64,000 nucleotides of DNA from Azoarcus sp. Aa7 (GCF_014822185.1 NZ_QVLR01000062.1:124001-188000), one strand, 5' to 3'. Positions 24,668 through 31,800 are shown, numbered from the stretch's first letter. Numbers and translations are program-made. Notes: a model not told the origin generated them from the letters alone.

Positions 24668-25356
24668 GTCGGAACCGGGCCTGTATCGTCGCCGTTATCG
24701 GCGCTTCGGGCTCGGGCAAGTCGCGGTGGCTGAAAGCGCGACTTGCTGAAGACCGCCCCGCCCGTATGCTCGTCTGGGACCCAATGGACGAGTACACGGG
24801 CGGATCCGTTTTCCGGGACCATCGCAAGCTCGCCGCCGCGTGCGCCAAGGCCGAAGCGGGGCCGCTGGTGGCGATCTTCCGGCCGGGTGATGCGCTCGCC
24901 GCCTACGGCGAGAAGTTCGGCGCGTTCTGCTCGATCGCGTTCGCGTGGGGCGCCTGCACCGTCGTCGTCGACGAGCTGGGCGACGTCACCAAGGCCAGTC
25001 ATGCACCGGAACCGTGGGCGCGGATTCTGCGCAAGGGGCGACACAAGGGGCTGCGCGTGTTCGGCTGCGCCCAGCGGCCGGCGATCATCGACAAGACGAT
25101 CTTCGGCCAGGCCACGATCATCCATTGCTCGCGCCTCAACTACGCCGAGGACATCCGCACCATGTCGGGCGTGCTGGGCGTGCCGCACGACGACGTGCGC
25201 GACCTCAAGGCGGACCCGGCAACCGACTGTTTCGAGTGGATCGAACGGGCCATGTCGACGGGCTCGACCACGCGCGGCACCCTGCCCAGCGTGAAAAAGC
25301 CGAAACCCGCAAAAAAAATCCCCAAGGCATCGCCGGAACCTCAGTTAGACGCCTAA
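24664..25356 (+). CDS. Packaging ATPase (FtsK/HerA class, PRD1/PM2 type)
   Basis: 230 residues with Walker A GASGSGKS (13-20), Walker B VVVDE (100-104) and a sensor-like QRP (137-139). The small size, lack of nuclease and terminase domains, and lack of a C-terminal membrane segment fit the DNA-packaging ATPases of membrane-containing DJR phages (PRD1 P9, PM2 P9), which push DNA into a preformed capsid. A Zot-type inovirus ATPase is the alternative but would carry a transmembrane helix. The tail is rich in Lys/Pro. An intrinsic terminator follows. Confidence 0.75.
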   Translation: MSRNRACIVAVIGASGSGKSRWLKARLAEDRPARMLVWDPMDEYTGGSVFRDHRKLAAACAKAEAGPLVAIFRPGDALAAYGEKFGAFCSIAFAWGACTVVVDELGDVTKASHAPEPWARILRKGRHKGLRVFGCAQRPAIIDKTIFGQATIIHCSRLNYAEDIRTMSGVLGVPHDDVRDLKADPATDCFEWIERAMSTGSTTRGTLPSVKKPKPAKKIPKASPEPQLDA

Positions 25357-25385
25357 GGCTGGATATTTGTACAGCCCTCCGAGAC

Positions 25386-25411
25386 AACGCACCCTAGCGG
25401 TGCGTTTTCTT
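25386..25411 (+). terminator. Intrinsic terminator between early and structural modules
   Basis: AACGCACC (25386-25393), loop CTAGC, GGTGCGTT (25399-25406), then TTCTTTTTCTC: a perfect 8-bp stem with a T-rich tail. Just upstream, GGCTG and ACAGCC (25357-25376) resemble the operator half-sites of the repressor region. Confidence 0.8.
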
Positions 25412-25434
25412 TTTCTCATCTCGGAGAGGCCAAC

Positions 25435-25596
25435 ATGCCCACTCAAACCCAAGTCATCCGCACCGGCATTGCGCTGGGCGTGCTCTACGGCGTCTACAAG
25501 TTCGCTCCGCATCAGGCGCTCAAGGCAATGGCGCTCGGCGCCGCCGGCACCGTGATTGCCAAGCAAGTCCCCTACGTGCGCGACTCGCTCATCTAA
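25435..25596 (+). CDS. 53-residue phage membrane protein
   Basis: ATG 25435 to TAA 25596. One or two hydrophobic helices (TGIALGVLYGVYKF; MALGAAGTVIAK). First gene of the structural module, 14 bases before the capsid gene. PM2 virions contain several such short proteins in the inner membrane; that role is inferred. Confidence 0.65.
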   Translation: MPTQTQVIRTGIALGVLYGVYKFAPHQALKAMALGAAGTVIAKQVPYVRDSLI

Positions 25597-25610
25597 CCGG
25601 GGCCGCGAAC

Positions 25611-26447
25611 ATGATCGAACTCATCAAGCTGAACCCCGCGAACAACGTCGTCGCATCGGGCGTCGCGAATATCGACCTGTCGAACCTGCTCGGCTACTCG
25701 ATCGAAAAGATCTTCCTGCAGCTCGGCGGAACTTCGCTGACCAAAGCGATGCTGACCAGCATTCAGCTGAAGGCGAACGGAAAGATCATCCTGGACACCG
25801 ACGGCTCGAAGCTGGACGCGCGCCTGTCGTACCGTCCGCGCACCGCCGACGCGACAATGCTGGAAATCGACTTCCTCGAAAACCTCGCGAAGTCGAAACT
25901 CGGCCTCCTGGGCGGCTCGCTCGACACCACGCTCGGCATCAAGAACCTGCGCCTCGAAATCACCATCGCGGGCGCGACCGCGCCGACGCTCGCCGGTTAT
26001 GCCGAAGTCGCGCGGCCGCAAGTCGGACCAGAGTTCGCCCAGCTGCGCCCGCTGATCGCGCGCGTGCACCGCGTGACGCAATCCATCGGCGCCGCCGGTA
26101 CGTTCCCGCTGGCCGTCCCGCACATGGACCCGGTATCCGGCGGCTCGATCTTCAAGCGTATCGCGGTCTTCTCTGCAAACATGACCGCCGCTCAGGTGTT
26201 CCGCAACGGCATCCTCGAGCACGACTCGGTGAAGGCGATCAACGAGTATCGCCAGAAGATCTACGGCCGCACGCCGCAAGCTTCGCTCTACATGATCGAC
26301 AGCATGGTCGACGGACTGCAGGAAGACCGCGTGTATGACACCCGGCCGGCCTCGGGCTGCACGACTGCCCAGCTGATGGCGACCTTCTCGGGCGCCGAGA
26401 CCATCACGATCGAAGTCGAAACGCTCGAACCGCTCGACGTGTATTGA
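25611..26447 (+). CDS. Putative double-jelly-roll major capsid protein (PM2 P2-like)
   Basis: 278 residues, beta-rich, no signal or membrane segment. It begins MIELIKLNPANNVVASG, which can be laid over the start of PM2 P2 as I remember it. The two proteins stay collinear to the end: a strand pair with a Gly-Thr turn near 40, an EIDF-type strand, an EITI strand, a mid-chain basic linker, and a C-terminal IEVETL strand. PM2 P2 is 269 residues. Its place next to an FtsK-class ATPase and one-helix proteins supports a DJR trimer building the shell over a membrane. Sequence identity is low and I have run no structure prediction. Confidence 0.72.
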   Translation: MIELIKLNPANNVVASGVANIDLSNLLGYSIEKIFLQLGGTSLTKAMLTSIQLKANGKIILDTDGSKLDARLSYRPRTADATMLEIDFLENLAKSKLGLLGGSLDTTLGIKNLRLEITIAGATAPTLAGYAEVARPQVGPEFAQLRPLIARVHRVTQSIGAAGTFPLAVPHMDPVSGGSIFKRIAVFSANMTAAQVFRNGILEHDSVKAINEYRQKIYGRTPQASLYMIDSMVDGLQEDRVYDTRPASGCTTAQLMATFSGAETITIEVETLEPLDVY

Positions 26448-26459
26448 TAGGGGGCGGAC

Positions 26460-26735
26460 ATGGACCCGATCGCGGAACAACAGGCAACCAGCGTCTCGAA
26501 CTGGTTCTACTACCTCGGGCGCGGCATCACGGACGGCGTTGACTCGCAAGTCCGCTATGCGCCGCCGCTGATGAACGGGGGCGTCAACTTCGGCATGGCC
26601 GGGGATGGCTCGCTCTACGTGCAGGGCTCCGCGGGCGGCTACGGCGCTCCGGCGCCTGCGGCCGGCCTGACCATCAATCCCACGCTGATCCTGATCGGCC
26701 TGGGCTTGTGGTTCCTGCTGAAAAAGCGGGGCTGA
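26460..26735 (+). CDS. Phage virion membrane protein, C-terminal anchor
   Basis: 91 residues. The N-terminal 65 are polar and Gly/Tyr-rich; residues about 72-87 (NPTLILIGLGLWFLL) form one helix with a KKRG end, giving an N-out or tail-anchored topology. It shares the Gly-rich NFGMAGDGSLYVQG pattern with the next gene, so the two may be paralogues. Confidence 0.65.
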   Translation: MDPIAEQQATSVSNWFYYLGRGITDGVDSQVRYAPPLMNGGVNFGMAGDGSLYVQGSAGGYGAPAPAAGLTINPTLILIGLGLWFLLKKRG

Positions 26736-26736
26736 C

Positions 26737-26985
26737 ATGGGCGTTGCATCGTCGGGCGGAAATTCGTTCGTATCCGCGGCCGTCTCGGATGACATGAGCG
26801 GGGAAACCCGCTCGGGCATGTTCGGCGGCTCGCTCGGCATGGGTAACTCGGGCTGGACCGTCAACTTCGGCGGCAAGGGCCTGAACGTGCAGGGCGGGGC
26901 AACGGAAGTGCCCGGCTTGGCCGGGATTCCGTGGCTGTGGATAGCCGCCGGTGTCGCCGCGTGGTGGATCTGGAAAAAGGGGTAA
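26737..26985 (+). CDS. Phage virion membrane protein, C-terminal anchor
   Basis: 82 residues. A Ser/Gly-rich N-terminal part with VNFGGKGLNVQGG, very like the motif in the previous gene, then one Trp-rich helix (WLWIAAGVAAWWIW) and KKG end. Same layout as its neighbour, so probably a duplicated minor capsid-membrane protein. It starts 1 base after the previous stop. Confidence 0.65.
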   Translation: MGVASSGGNSFVSAAVSDDMSGETRSGMFGGSLGMGNSGWTVNFGGKGLNVQGGATEVPGLAGIPWLWIAAGVAAWWIWKKG

Positions 26986-26988
26986 GCA

Positions 26989-27819
26989 ATGGGCTTGTTC
27001 GGGGGTAGCTCGAAGAAGTCGTCGACGTCGACGAACCAGACGGACCGCCGCCAGGTGATCGGCGAGCGTTCCACGTCGTCGGGGATGGATAACATCAAGA
27101 TCGGCTCGAAAGGGTCGCTGACGAGCAACACCGTCAATAACGTGATCGACGCGGGCGCATGGGATCTCGTCGACGGCGTCGTGCGCAATACCGTCAGTGC
27201 GCTGGGCGACGGGAATAGCCGTGCGCTGTCGTTCGCGGATGGTGCTATGTCGAACGCCCTGGGCATGGCCTACGACTCGACCGGCCGCGCGCTGGGCTTC
27301 GCGGATGGCGCCATGTCGCAAGCGATGGACCTTGCGAACGCCTCGACGGCCGGGGCGCTGTCGCGGGCGCTGGGCTTCGCGGACGGGGCTATGTCGCGTT
27401 CGCTCGACCTCGCCTACGACTCGACCAGCGGCGCGATGAATCGCTCCCTGTCCTTCGCGGACGGGGCCATGTCGAACGCGCTGGGCCTCGCCTACGACTC
27501 GACCAGCGGCGCGATGAATCGCTCCCTGTCCTTCGCGGACGGGGCCATGTCGAACGCGCTGGGCCTCGCCTACGACTCGACCGGCCGCGCGCTGTCATTT
27601 GCTGACGGGGCTTTCTCTCAGGTGCTCGGCGTCGTCAATGACGCGATGAACACGGTAAAAGGCGGTTTGGCAACGGCCGCCGATGCTGCCGCGTCATCCG
27701 CCGGCATGGCAAAGGACGCCTATGCCGATGCCAAGGGCCGCGGGGCGATGACCGATTACCTGCTGCTCGCTGCCGTCGTCGTTATGGGCATCGTCGCCGT
27801 GCGCGCAAGGGGAAATTAA
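26989..27819 (+). CDS. Repeat-containing phage structural protein with C-terminal anchor
   Basis: 276 residues. The N-terminus is Ser/Lys-rich. Residues about 78-225 hold six copies of a 22- or 26-residue unit of the form RxLxFADGAMSxALxLAYDS. The C-terminus has one helix (LLLAAVVVMGIVAV) and a basic end. The repeats look like an extended helical or fibrous stalk; with the anchor the protein could span from membrane to vertex. At the DNA level two units are an exact 78-base duplication. Its stop overlaps the next start (TAATG). Confidence 0.7.
   Translation: MGLFGGSSKKSSTSTNQTDRRQVIGERSTSSGMDNIKIGSKGSLTSNTVNNVIDAGAWDLVDGVVRNTVSALGDGNSRALSFADGAMSNALGMAYDSTGRALGFADGAMSQAMDLANASTAGALSRALGFADGAMSRSLDLAYDSTSGAMNRSLSFADGAMSNALGLAYDSTSGAMNRSLSFADGAMSNALGLAYDSTGRALSFADGAFSQVLGVVNDAMNTVKGGLATAADAAASSAGMAKDAYADAKGRGAMTDYLLLAAVVVMGIVAVRARGN
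27409..27564 (+). repeat. Exact 78-base tandem duplication in the repeat-protein gene
   Basis: 27409-27486 and 27487-27564 are identical by eye, and a third partial copy continues to 27582. One 78-base unit is 26 codons, so copy-number change keeps the frame. Perfect identity means the duplication is recent. Confidence 0.85.
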
Positions 27820-28556
27820 TGCACGCCAGAATCTACGACTTCACCCTGACCGCGGGCGGCATGCAGCGCCTGCCGGTGGTGGGCGACTTTTTCAAGGTCC
27901 TCAGCTCGACCGGCACCATCAACGTCAACGTCGACACCGGGGCGTCGCTCGACCTGATGCCCGGTCAGGGTCTGCGCGAATTTAACTTTAATACCCTGAC
28001 CATCACCGACAAGTCGGGCGCCGCAAACAGCGGAAAGATCCTCGTCGGCTTCTCGGGAATGATTGATGACCGTGTGACCGGCGAGGTTTCCGTAATTGAC
28101 GGCGGGCGTTCGAGGACTTTGGCGGGAGTGGCTTTTTGGGGGAAGGGATACGCGGCGGCTGTTGCGGGGCAATTATCTTTCGTGGCGCTCTGTAATCCGG
28201 TCGGGAGCGGAAAAAAACTGTTGGTCGAACAGGTTATGGCCGGTTTGGTCGCGGGCGCGGCCGGTTCCGTGTCAGTCGGCTTTGGGGCTGCGGGAATCGG
28301 CGCACTTCAGCGTTACGGTACCTCGAAAATTAGTTCAGGTTCTGCGTCCGTGGGTGAAATCCGTTTCGGCTCGGGTGCCGCCTCGTCGATGGTTTCTGTT
28401 ATGGCAGATCTCTACATACCCAATGCGCAGTATGGCCAGAACACGATTCGACTTTCTGAACCCGTCGTAGTGCTGCCGGGGTATTCGTTCTTGGCCGAAG
28501 GGATGGTCAATGCGGGGACTGGGTTCAACGTGGAATTCTTCGAGGAACCCGTGTGA
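27819..28556 (+). CDS. Putative spike/penton protein
   Basis: 245 residues, beta-rich throughout, no membrane segment. Residues 1-88 (FTLTAGGMQRLPVVGDF, then LTITDKSG and GKILVGFSG) look like a small barrel; residues 89-245 form a second domain rich in Gly/Ser/Val. The base composition changes near 28,080: the second part uses many T-ending codons, unlike all neighbours. A conserved base plus an exchanged receptor-binding part is the layout expected of a vertex spike such as PM2 P1. The assignment is by position and pattern, not homology. Confidence 0.55.
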   Translation: MHARIYDFTLTAGGMQRLPVVGDFFKVLSSTGTINVNVDTGASLDLMPGQGLREFNFNTLTITDKSGAANSGKILVGFSGMIDDRVTGEVSVIDGGRSRTLAGVAFWGKGYAAAVAGQLSFVALCNPVGSGKKLLVEQVMAGLVAGAAGSVSVGFGAAGIGALQRYGTSKISSGSASVGEIRFGSGAASSMVSVMADLYIPNAQYGQNTIRLSEPVVVLPGYSFLAEGMVNAGTGFNVEFFEEPV

Positions 28557-29155
28557 ACGTCTCCGTGATCGCCTCCGGCGTCCTGCTCGGCTGCGTCCTG
28601 TTCGTGCTGCTGCGCGACCGGGGCGTGACGATCTCCGACGACGGGGGCGTCATCGACACCGCCGCCGACTTTCTGGAAACGTGGGACATGACGAACGCCG
28701 AAGCACTCAACAATCCGAACGTGCGCGCCTTCCTGCAGCTCGTGCGCAAGGGCGAGGGCACCGCCGACGATGGCGGATATCGCCGGCTCGTCGGGGGCGG
28801 CTCGTTCGCCTCCTTCGCGGACCATCCGCGGCAATCCGTCTGGCTCTCGCGCCTGGGGCTCTACTCGACCGCCGCCGGGGCGTATCAGATCCTCGCGCGG
28901 ACGTGGGACATGGTGCGCCTCCAGGCGGGGCTTTCCGACTTCTCGCCGGCCTCGCAGGATCTCGCCGCCGTGCAGCTGATCCGCAACCGCGGGGCGCTCG
29001 CCGACGTGCTCGCCGGCCGCATCTCGACCGCGCTGGAAAAGTGCTCGTATGAGTGGGCCAGTCTGCCGCCGTGGCGGTACAGCAAGCAGGGCACTTTGAC
29101 GATGGACGCCGCGTTGACTGCGTTCGCCAACTATGGAGGTCGGGCGTATGTCTGA
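28553..29155 (+). CDS. Membrane-anchored lytic transglycosylase (lambda R-type, GH104)
   Basis: 200 residues from GTG 28553 (GTGA overlap with the spike gene). A single N-terminal helix (ASGVLLGCVLFVLL) anchors the protein. The catalytic domain (about 55-195) follows the lambda endolysin R closely: VRKGEGT (Glu68, catalytic), FASFADHPR, STAAGAYQIL, LSDFSPASQD, IRNRGAL and WASLPP. It cleaves peptidoglycan without hydrolysis. Placed among virion genes with an anchor, it could act in entry as well as lysis. Confidence 0.85.
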   Translation: MNVSVIASGVLLGCVLFVLLRDRGVTISDDGGVIDTAADFLETWDMTNAEALNNPNVRAFLQLVRKGEGTADDGGYRRLVGGGSFASFADHPRQSVWLSRLGLYSTAAGAYQILARTWDMVRLQAGLSDFSPASQDLAAVQLIRNRGALADVLAGRISTALEKCSYEWASLPPWRYSKQGTLTMDAALTAFANYGGRAYV

Positions 29156-29462
29156 CAAAACGATTCTGATCCTCGGGGGCGGGCTGCTCGTGTGGCTGCT
29201 GCTCAACCGCCGCCCTCCCGAAACCATGCGCCGCACCGATCCGGCGCCGACGCTGCACGATCAACAGGACTATTGGCTAAAGATGGCCGGCATCAATCTG
29301 GCCGGCGTCGGTATCCAGTCGCTCGCCAAGGCTGCCGCGGGCTGGAACACGGCCGGCAGCACCTCGACCGCCGCCGCGCTGATCGACGGCGGGGCGATCG
29401 ACTACGACAGTGCATGGGGCTACGGACAGGAAGCCTACGGCGATATTTCGGAGTGGCTGTGA
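29148..29462 (+). CDS. Phage membrane protein, N-terminal helix
   Basis: 104 residues. One helix at 4-20 (TILILGGGLLVWLLL) then RRPPE and a soluble part with an Ala/Gly-rich middle. GGAGG-like sequence precedes ATG 29148, which overlaps the transglycosylase end by 8 bases. Probably a minor virion membrane protein. Confidence 0.62.
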   Translation: MSDKTILILGGGLLVWLLLNRRPPETMRRTDPAPTLHDQQDYWLKMAGINLAGVGIQSLAKAAAGWNTAGSTSTAAALIDGGAIDYDSAWGYGQEAYGDISEWL

Positions 29463-29704
29463 TGAAGACCAATGACCTTTTCATGATGGCCGCTGCCGCC
29501 CTGGGCGTGTTCCTGATCGCGCGCACGATCTCCGGCGGGGGCTCGGCGCCCGTCGTCGGCGCCAACTTCAACCCGGCGACGACCGCGGCGGATGCCGGCT
29601 TCGGCAACCTGATCGCAACGTGGCAGGGCTGGCGCTACTACGACAGCGGCTACGGCAAGGACGCCGCCGGAAATATCTACTACCAAGGGCAGCGGGTGTC
29701 CTGA
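29462..29704 (+). CDS. Small phage membrane protein
   Basis: 80 residues. N-terminal helix (LFMMAAAALGVFLIA), then a Gly/Asn/Tyr-rich soluble part ending YYQGQRVS. Starts in a TGATG overlap and ends in another, so it is translated together with both neighbours. A virion membrane component is the most likely role. Confidence 0.62.
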   Translation: MKTNDLFMMAAAALGVFLIARTISGGGSAPVVGANFNPATTAADAGFGNLIATWQGWRYYDSGYGKDAAGNIYYQGQRVS

Positions 29705-30144
29705 TGGACTCGGGCCGCTCTGCCCTCCTGATGGGTGCCGCGCTCGGCGTGCTGGGCCTGATCGCCCTGCGGGCTCTGCAGTCGGGCGCGGCGTCCTTCT
29801 CTGTGCAGGATGCAGCGGCCGGCGCCGTGAGTGCGACCGTGGGCGCGCTCGGCGATGTGGCCAGCGGTGCCGTGCTAGGCATCGGCGATGCCGTCGGCGT
29901 GCCGCGCACGGACGCGATGCTGTGCGACATCTCCAAGGCCCGTGGCGACGTGCTCGGCGCCTCGAAATACTGCACCGCGGGCGACTTCCTGAAATGGACG
30001 CTCGCAGGGCAGCCGACCGGGGCGACCGCGCCGGCCTCGTCGCAGTCCGTGCAGCAACCCCACACGACCGACTTAACCGAAGGCTCCTACCAGGCGCCGG
30101 CGATGTTCTGGTCGCTGCATCCGAATGACGTTTTCTACGACTGA
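29704..30144 (+). CDS. Phage membrane protein, unknown
   Basis: 146 residues. N-terminal helix (ALLMGAALGVLGLIAL), an Ala/Gly-rich second hydrophobic stretch (33-66), then a soluble part with two Cys (MLCDISK, KYCTAGDF) that could pair outside the membrane. No known family. Continuous coupling (TGATG) with the previous gene. Confidence 0.6.
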   Translation: MDSGRSALLMGAALGVLGLIALRALQSGAASFSVQDAAAGAVSATVGALGDVASGAVLGIGDAVGVPRTDAMLCDISKARGDVLGASKYCTAGDFLKWTLAGQPTGATAPASSQSVQQPHTTDLTEGSYQAPAMFWSLHPNDVFYD

Positions 30145-30153
30145 GGCCGCTTC

Positions 30154-30327
30154 ATGAAATGGATTCTTTCCCGGCTCGCAGAGCCTTCCACCTGGGCAGG
30201 GCTCGCGCTGATCGCACAGGGCTTCGTCGCTGTTGCTGCAGACCCCAAGAACCCGCAAGCGTGGGCTGCCGCGCTGGGGGGCGTTCTGGCCGCTGTGGCG
30301 CCCGAGAAGGGGGCCGGTAATGCCTGA
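30154..30327 (+). CDS. Holin-like protein
   Basis: 57 residues: a short amphipathic start (MKWILSRLAEPSTWAG), a helix (LALIAQGFVAVAA), and a second hydrophobic stretch (AWAAALGGVLAAVA) with a charged end. The pattern SRLxEPSTWAG is one I associate with small phage holins. It probably lets the transglycosylase or ions cross the membrane. Overlaps the next start by 8 bases. Confidence 0.68.
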   Translation: MKWILSRLAEPSTWAGLALIAQGFVAVAADPKNPQAWAAALGGVLAAVAPEKGAGNA

Positions 30328-30493
30328 CTGGGTGTTTCAGATCCTGACGGCCGGCGGGGGCGCTCTGGCCGTCTACGGCGGCATCCGCTACGACCTCGGG
30401 CAGCTGCGCGAGAAGGCGGAGAACGCGGCGCGCTCGGCTGAGAAGGCGCACGCGCGGCTTGATGGCCTGATGGGGGCGCACCGTGCAGCTTAA
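30320..30493 (+). CDS. Small membrane-anchored helical phage protein (lysis accessory?)
   Basis: 57 residues: one N-terminal helix (VFQILTAGGGALAVYGG) then a charged coiled-coil-like helix (LREKAENAARSAEKAHARLD). This resembles an i-spanin or holin regulator in layout, but no partner o-spanin is seen beside it. It overlaps its neighbours on both sides. Confidence 0.55.
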   Translation: MPDWVFQILTAGGGALAVYGGIRYDLGQLREKAENAARSAEKAHARLDGLMGAHRAA

Positions 30494-30641
30494 GTCCATC
30501 ATCCCCAGCGGGCCGGAGATCCTGCGCGAAGCCGTGATCGTGCTCGCCGGGGCGCTGCTCGCAACCGTCGTGATTCGCATGCTGCCGGCAACCGCCAAGC
30601 AGTGGTTCACGTTCCCGACCACGACCACAACCAACCAGTGA
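30483..30641 (+). CDS. 52-residue phage membrane protein
   Basis: GTG 30483 to TGA 30641. One central helix (AVIVLAGALLATVVIRML) and a Thr-rich tail. It starts within the previous gene. Probably part of the lysis or virion membrane set. Confidence 0.55.
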   Translation: MQLKSIIPSGPEILREAVIVLAGALLATVVIRMLPATAKQWFTFPTTTTTNQ

Positions 30642-30648
30642 GGACACC

Positions 30649-30711
30649 ATGAGCAAACGCCGCACGCCGCCGCGCGACAGCAAGGGCCGTTTCCGCCGTC
30701 GCAAGGGCTGA
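30649..30711 (+). CDS. 20-residue strongly basic peptide gene
   Basis: ATG 30649 to TGA 30711, with GAGGA just upstream. 10 of 20 residues are Arg or Lys, including the block RFRRRKG. Very short basic peptides such as protein J of microviruses neutralise packaged DNA; a similar condensing role is possible here. Coding status rests on the ribosome site and its place in the operon. Confidence 0.5.
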   Translation: MSKRRTPPRDSKGRFRRRKG

Positions 30712-30715
30712 TCCA

Positions 30716-30934
30716 ATGAAGATCCGCAACCCGTACCACGTCGACCCCACGGTCACCGCTGCCGACGCCATCAAGGCCGCGATTACCGCGCACCTGCAGG
30801 CGAACCCCGCCAAGGCCGTCGTAACGCTGGCCGAACTGAAAGCCGCTGTACCGGCGGTGAATGCTGCGCCTCGGCAGGTCGTCAATGCCGCGCTGCAGCT
30901 GCTGTCCATCCAAACCGAAGAAGACGGCCTATAA
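30716..30934 (+). CDS. Small phage protein, unknown (last late gene)
   Basis: 72 residues, mostly helical (ADAIKAAITAHLQAN; LAELKAAVPAVN; RQVVNAALQLLSI). The last 45 residues could be a small winged helix. Starts 4 bases after the basic peptide gene and is followed by a strong bidirectional terminator, so it ends the late operon. Confidence 0.6.
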   Translation: MKIRNPYHVDPTVTAADAIKAAITAHLQANPAKAVVTLAELKAAVPAVNAAPRQVVNAALQLLSIQTEEDGL

Positions 30935-30954
30935 CCTACGCTGGCCGGAAATGA

Positions 30955-30979
30955 AAAGGGCGCCCATGAGGCGCCCTTT
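30955..30979. terminator. Bidirectional intrinsic terminator
   Basis: AAAGGGCGCC (30955-30964), loop CATGA, GGCGCCCTTT (30970-30979): a perfect 10-bp stem with A- and T-rich sides. It lies between the plus-strand late operon and the reverse-strand genes and can serve both. Confidence 0.85.
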
Positions 30980-30996
30980 GTGTTTGCTCGAGCAGA

Positions 30997-31335
30997 CTAC
31001 CGCAACTGCAACGCCAGTTCCGCGGCCAGCTCGCCGTCAAGGAACACCGTGCAGGTGCCGGTCTTCTTCTTCGCGTCGTCGGTGCGCTCCGAGCACTGCG
31101 CCGCTACCCGGTGCCGCTTCCATTCGCCGCGGAGGTTCGTCCCGGTCGCCTTCCATTCCTCTTCGGCTACGTCGTCGCCGTCGATGTAGATCGTCAAGTC
31201 GTCGTCGTCGACCTCGGCGGAGATCGTGTGTTGCTTGGCCGATTCGCCGGCCCGGTAGGTCGCGATATTGGACGTGCCGTAGGTGGAACAGCCGGCGAGA
31301 ACCGCCACCAGGGCGGCAAGGGCGATGCGTTTCAT
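30997..31335 (-). CDS. Phage-encoded small lipoprotein
   Basis: 112 residues. Signal peptide with lipobox VLAGC at residues 12-16, so it is a lipoprotein. The mature part is acidic (VDDDDLTIYIDGDDVAEEE), beta-rich, with two further Cys. It is transcribed against the late genes and so may be expressed in the lysogen: a lysogenic-conversion gene, for example for surface exclusion. An o-spanin role is less likely because of its direction. Confidence 0.65.
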   Translation of the reverse strand: MKRIALAALVAVLAGCSTYGTSNIATYRAGESAKQHTISAEVDDDDLTIYIDGDDVAEEEWKATGTNLRGEWKRHRVAAQCSERTDDAKKKTGTCTVFLDGELAAELALQLR

Positions 31336-31367
31336 GCTGTTGGGCTCCCTGTGATGATGGGCGAATG

Positions 31368-31703
31368 CTACGCGCTCACGCGGGCCAGCATCAAGCCAAG
31401 GCGGCTTTCCAGTGTCAGCTGGTGCCGGTACCAGTCCGCGCGGGCCTCGGCGGCGTCCTGCGCCGCGCTGGCGCGTTCCTGCTCGGTACGGGCGCGCGAT
31501 ACCTCGCGTTCCAGAATCGCGACCTGCTGCGAGCGGTAGAACATGGCTTTCAGTTCGCCGCACGAGAACGGCCGGCGCCAATACGGGTGCTGCAGGCCGT
31601 CGCGGGACAGGCTGAACCCGTCCCATTCGCTGCCGAGAAGTTCGCCAAGATCGAGGGCTTCATGAGCGGGAAGCCGGCCGCTACGCGGGGAAGATGCGGG
31701 CAT
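31368..31703 (-). CDS. Phage protein with coiled coil, unknown
   Basis: 111 residues. An N-terminal polar part, then YWRRPFSCGELKAMF, and a long C-terminal helix (LEREVSRARTEQERASAA and onwards) likely to form a coiled coil. Same strand as the small lipoprotein, 32 bases upstream, so the two probably form one transcript. Function not recognised. Confidence 0.6.
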   Translation of the reverse strand: MPASSPRSGRLPAHEALDLGELLGSEWDGFSLSRDGLQHPYWRRPFSCGELKAMFYRSQQVAILEREVSRARTEQERASAAQDAAEARADWYRHQLTLESRLGLMLARVSA

Positions 31704-31728
31704 GTCCAAAGGACTGCGAGCGTAGGCG

Positions 31729-31754
31729 AAAAAAAAGCCGCTGGGCAGCGGCTT
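31729..31754 (-). terminator. Intrinsic terminator reading leftward
   Basis: On the minus strand: AAGCCGCT, loop GCCC, AGCGGCTT, then a run of T (31729-31736 on the plus strand are A). In the lysogen it would only stop transcripts coming from the host. In the circular phage it lies about 50 bases downstream of the attachment core, in the path of the repressor message. Confidence 0.8.
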
Positions 31755-31800
31755 CGAGTCGGGAGGACTTCGGATCGTCGCGGAATCCTCTGCGCCGCCG

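Noticed and set aside
27190-27640. Regular repeats resembling a CRISPR array
   Set aside because: Units are in frame inside one gene, 66-78 bases long, adjacent without spacers, and translate to a repeated peptide.
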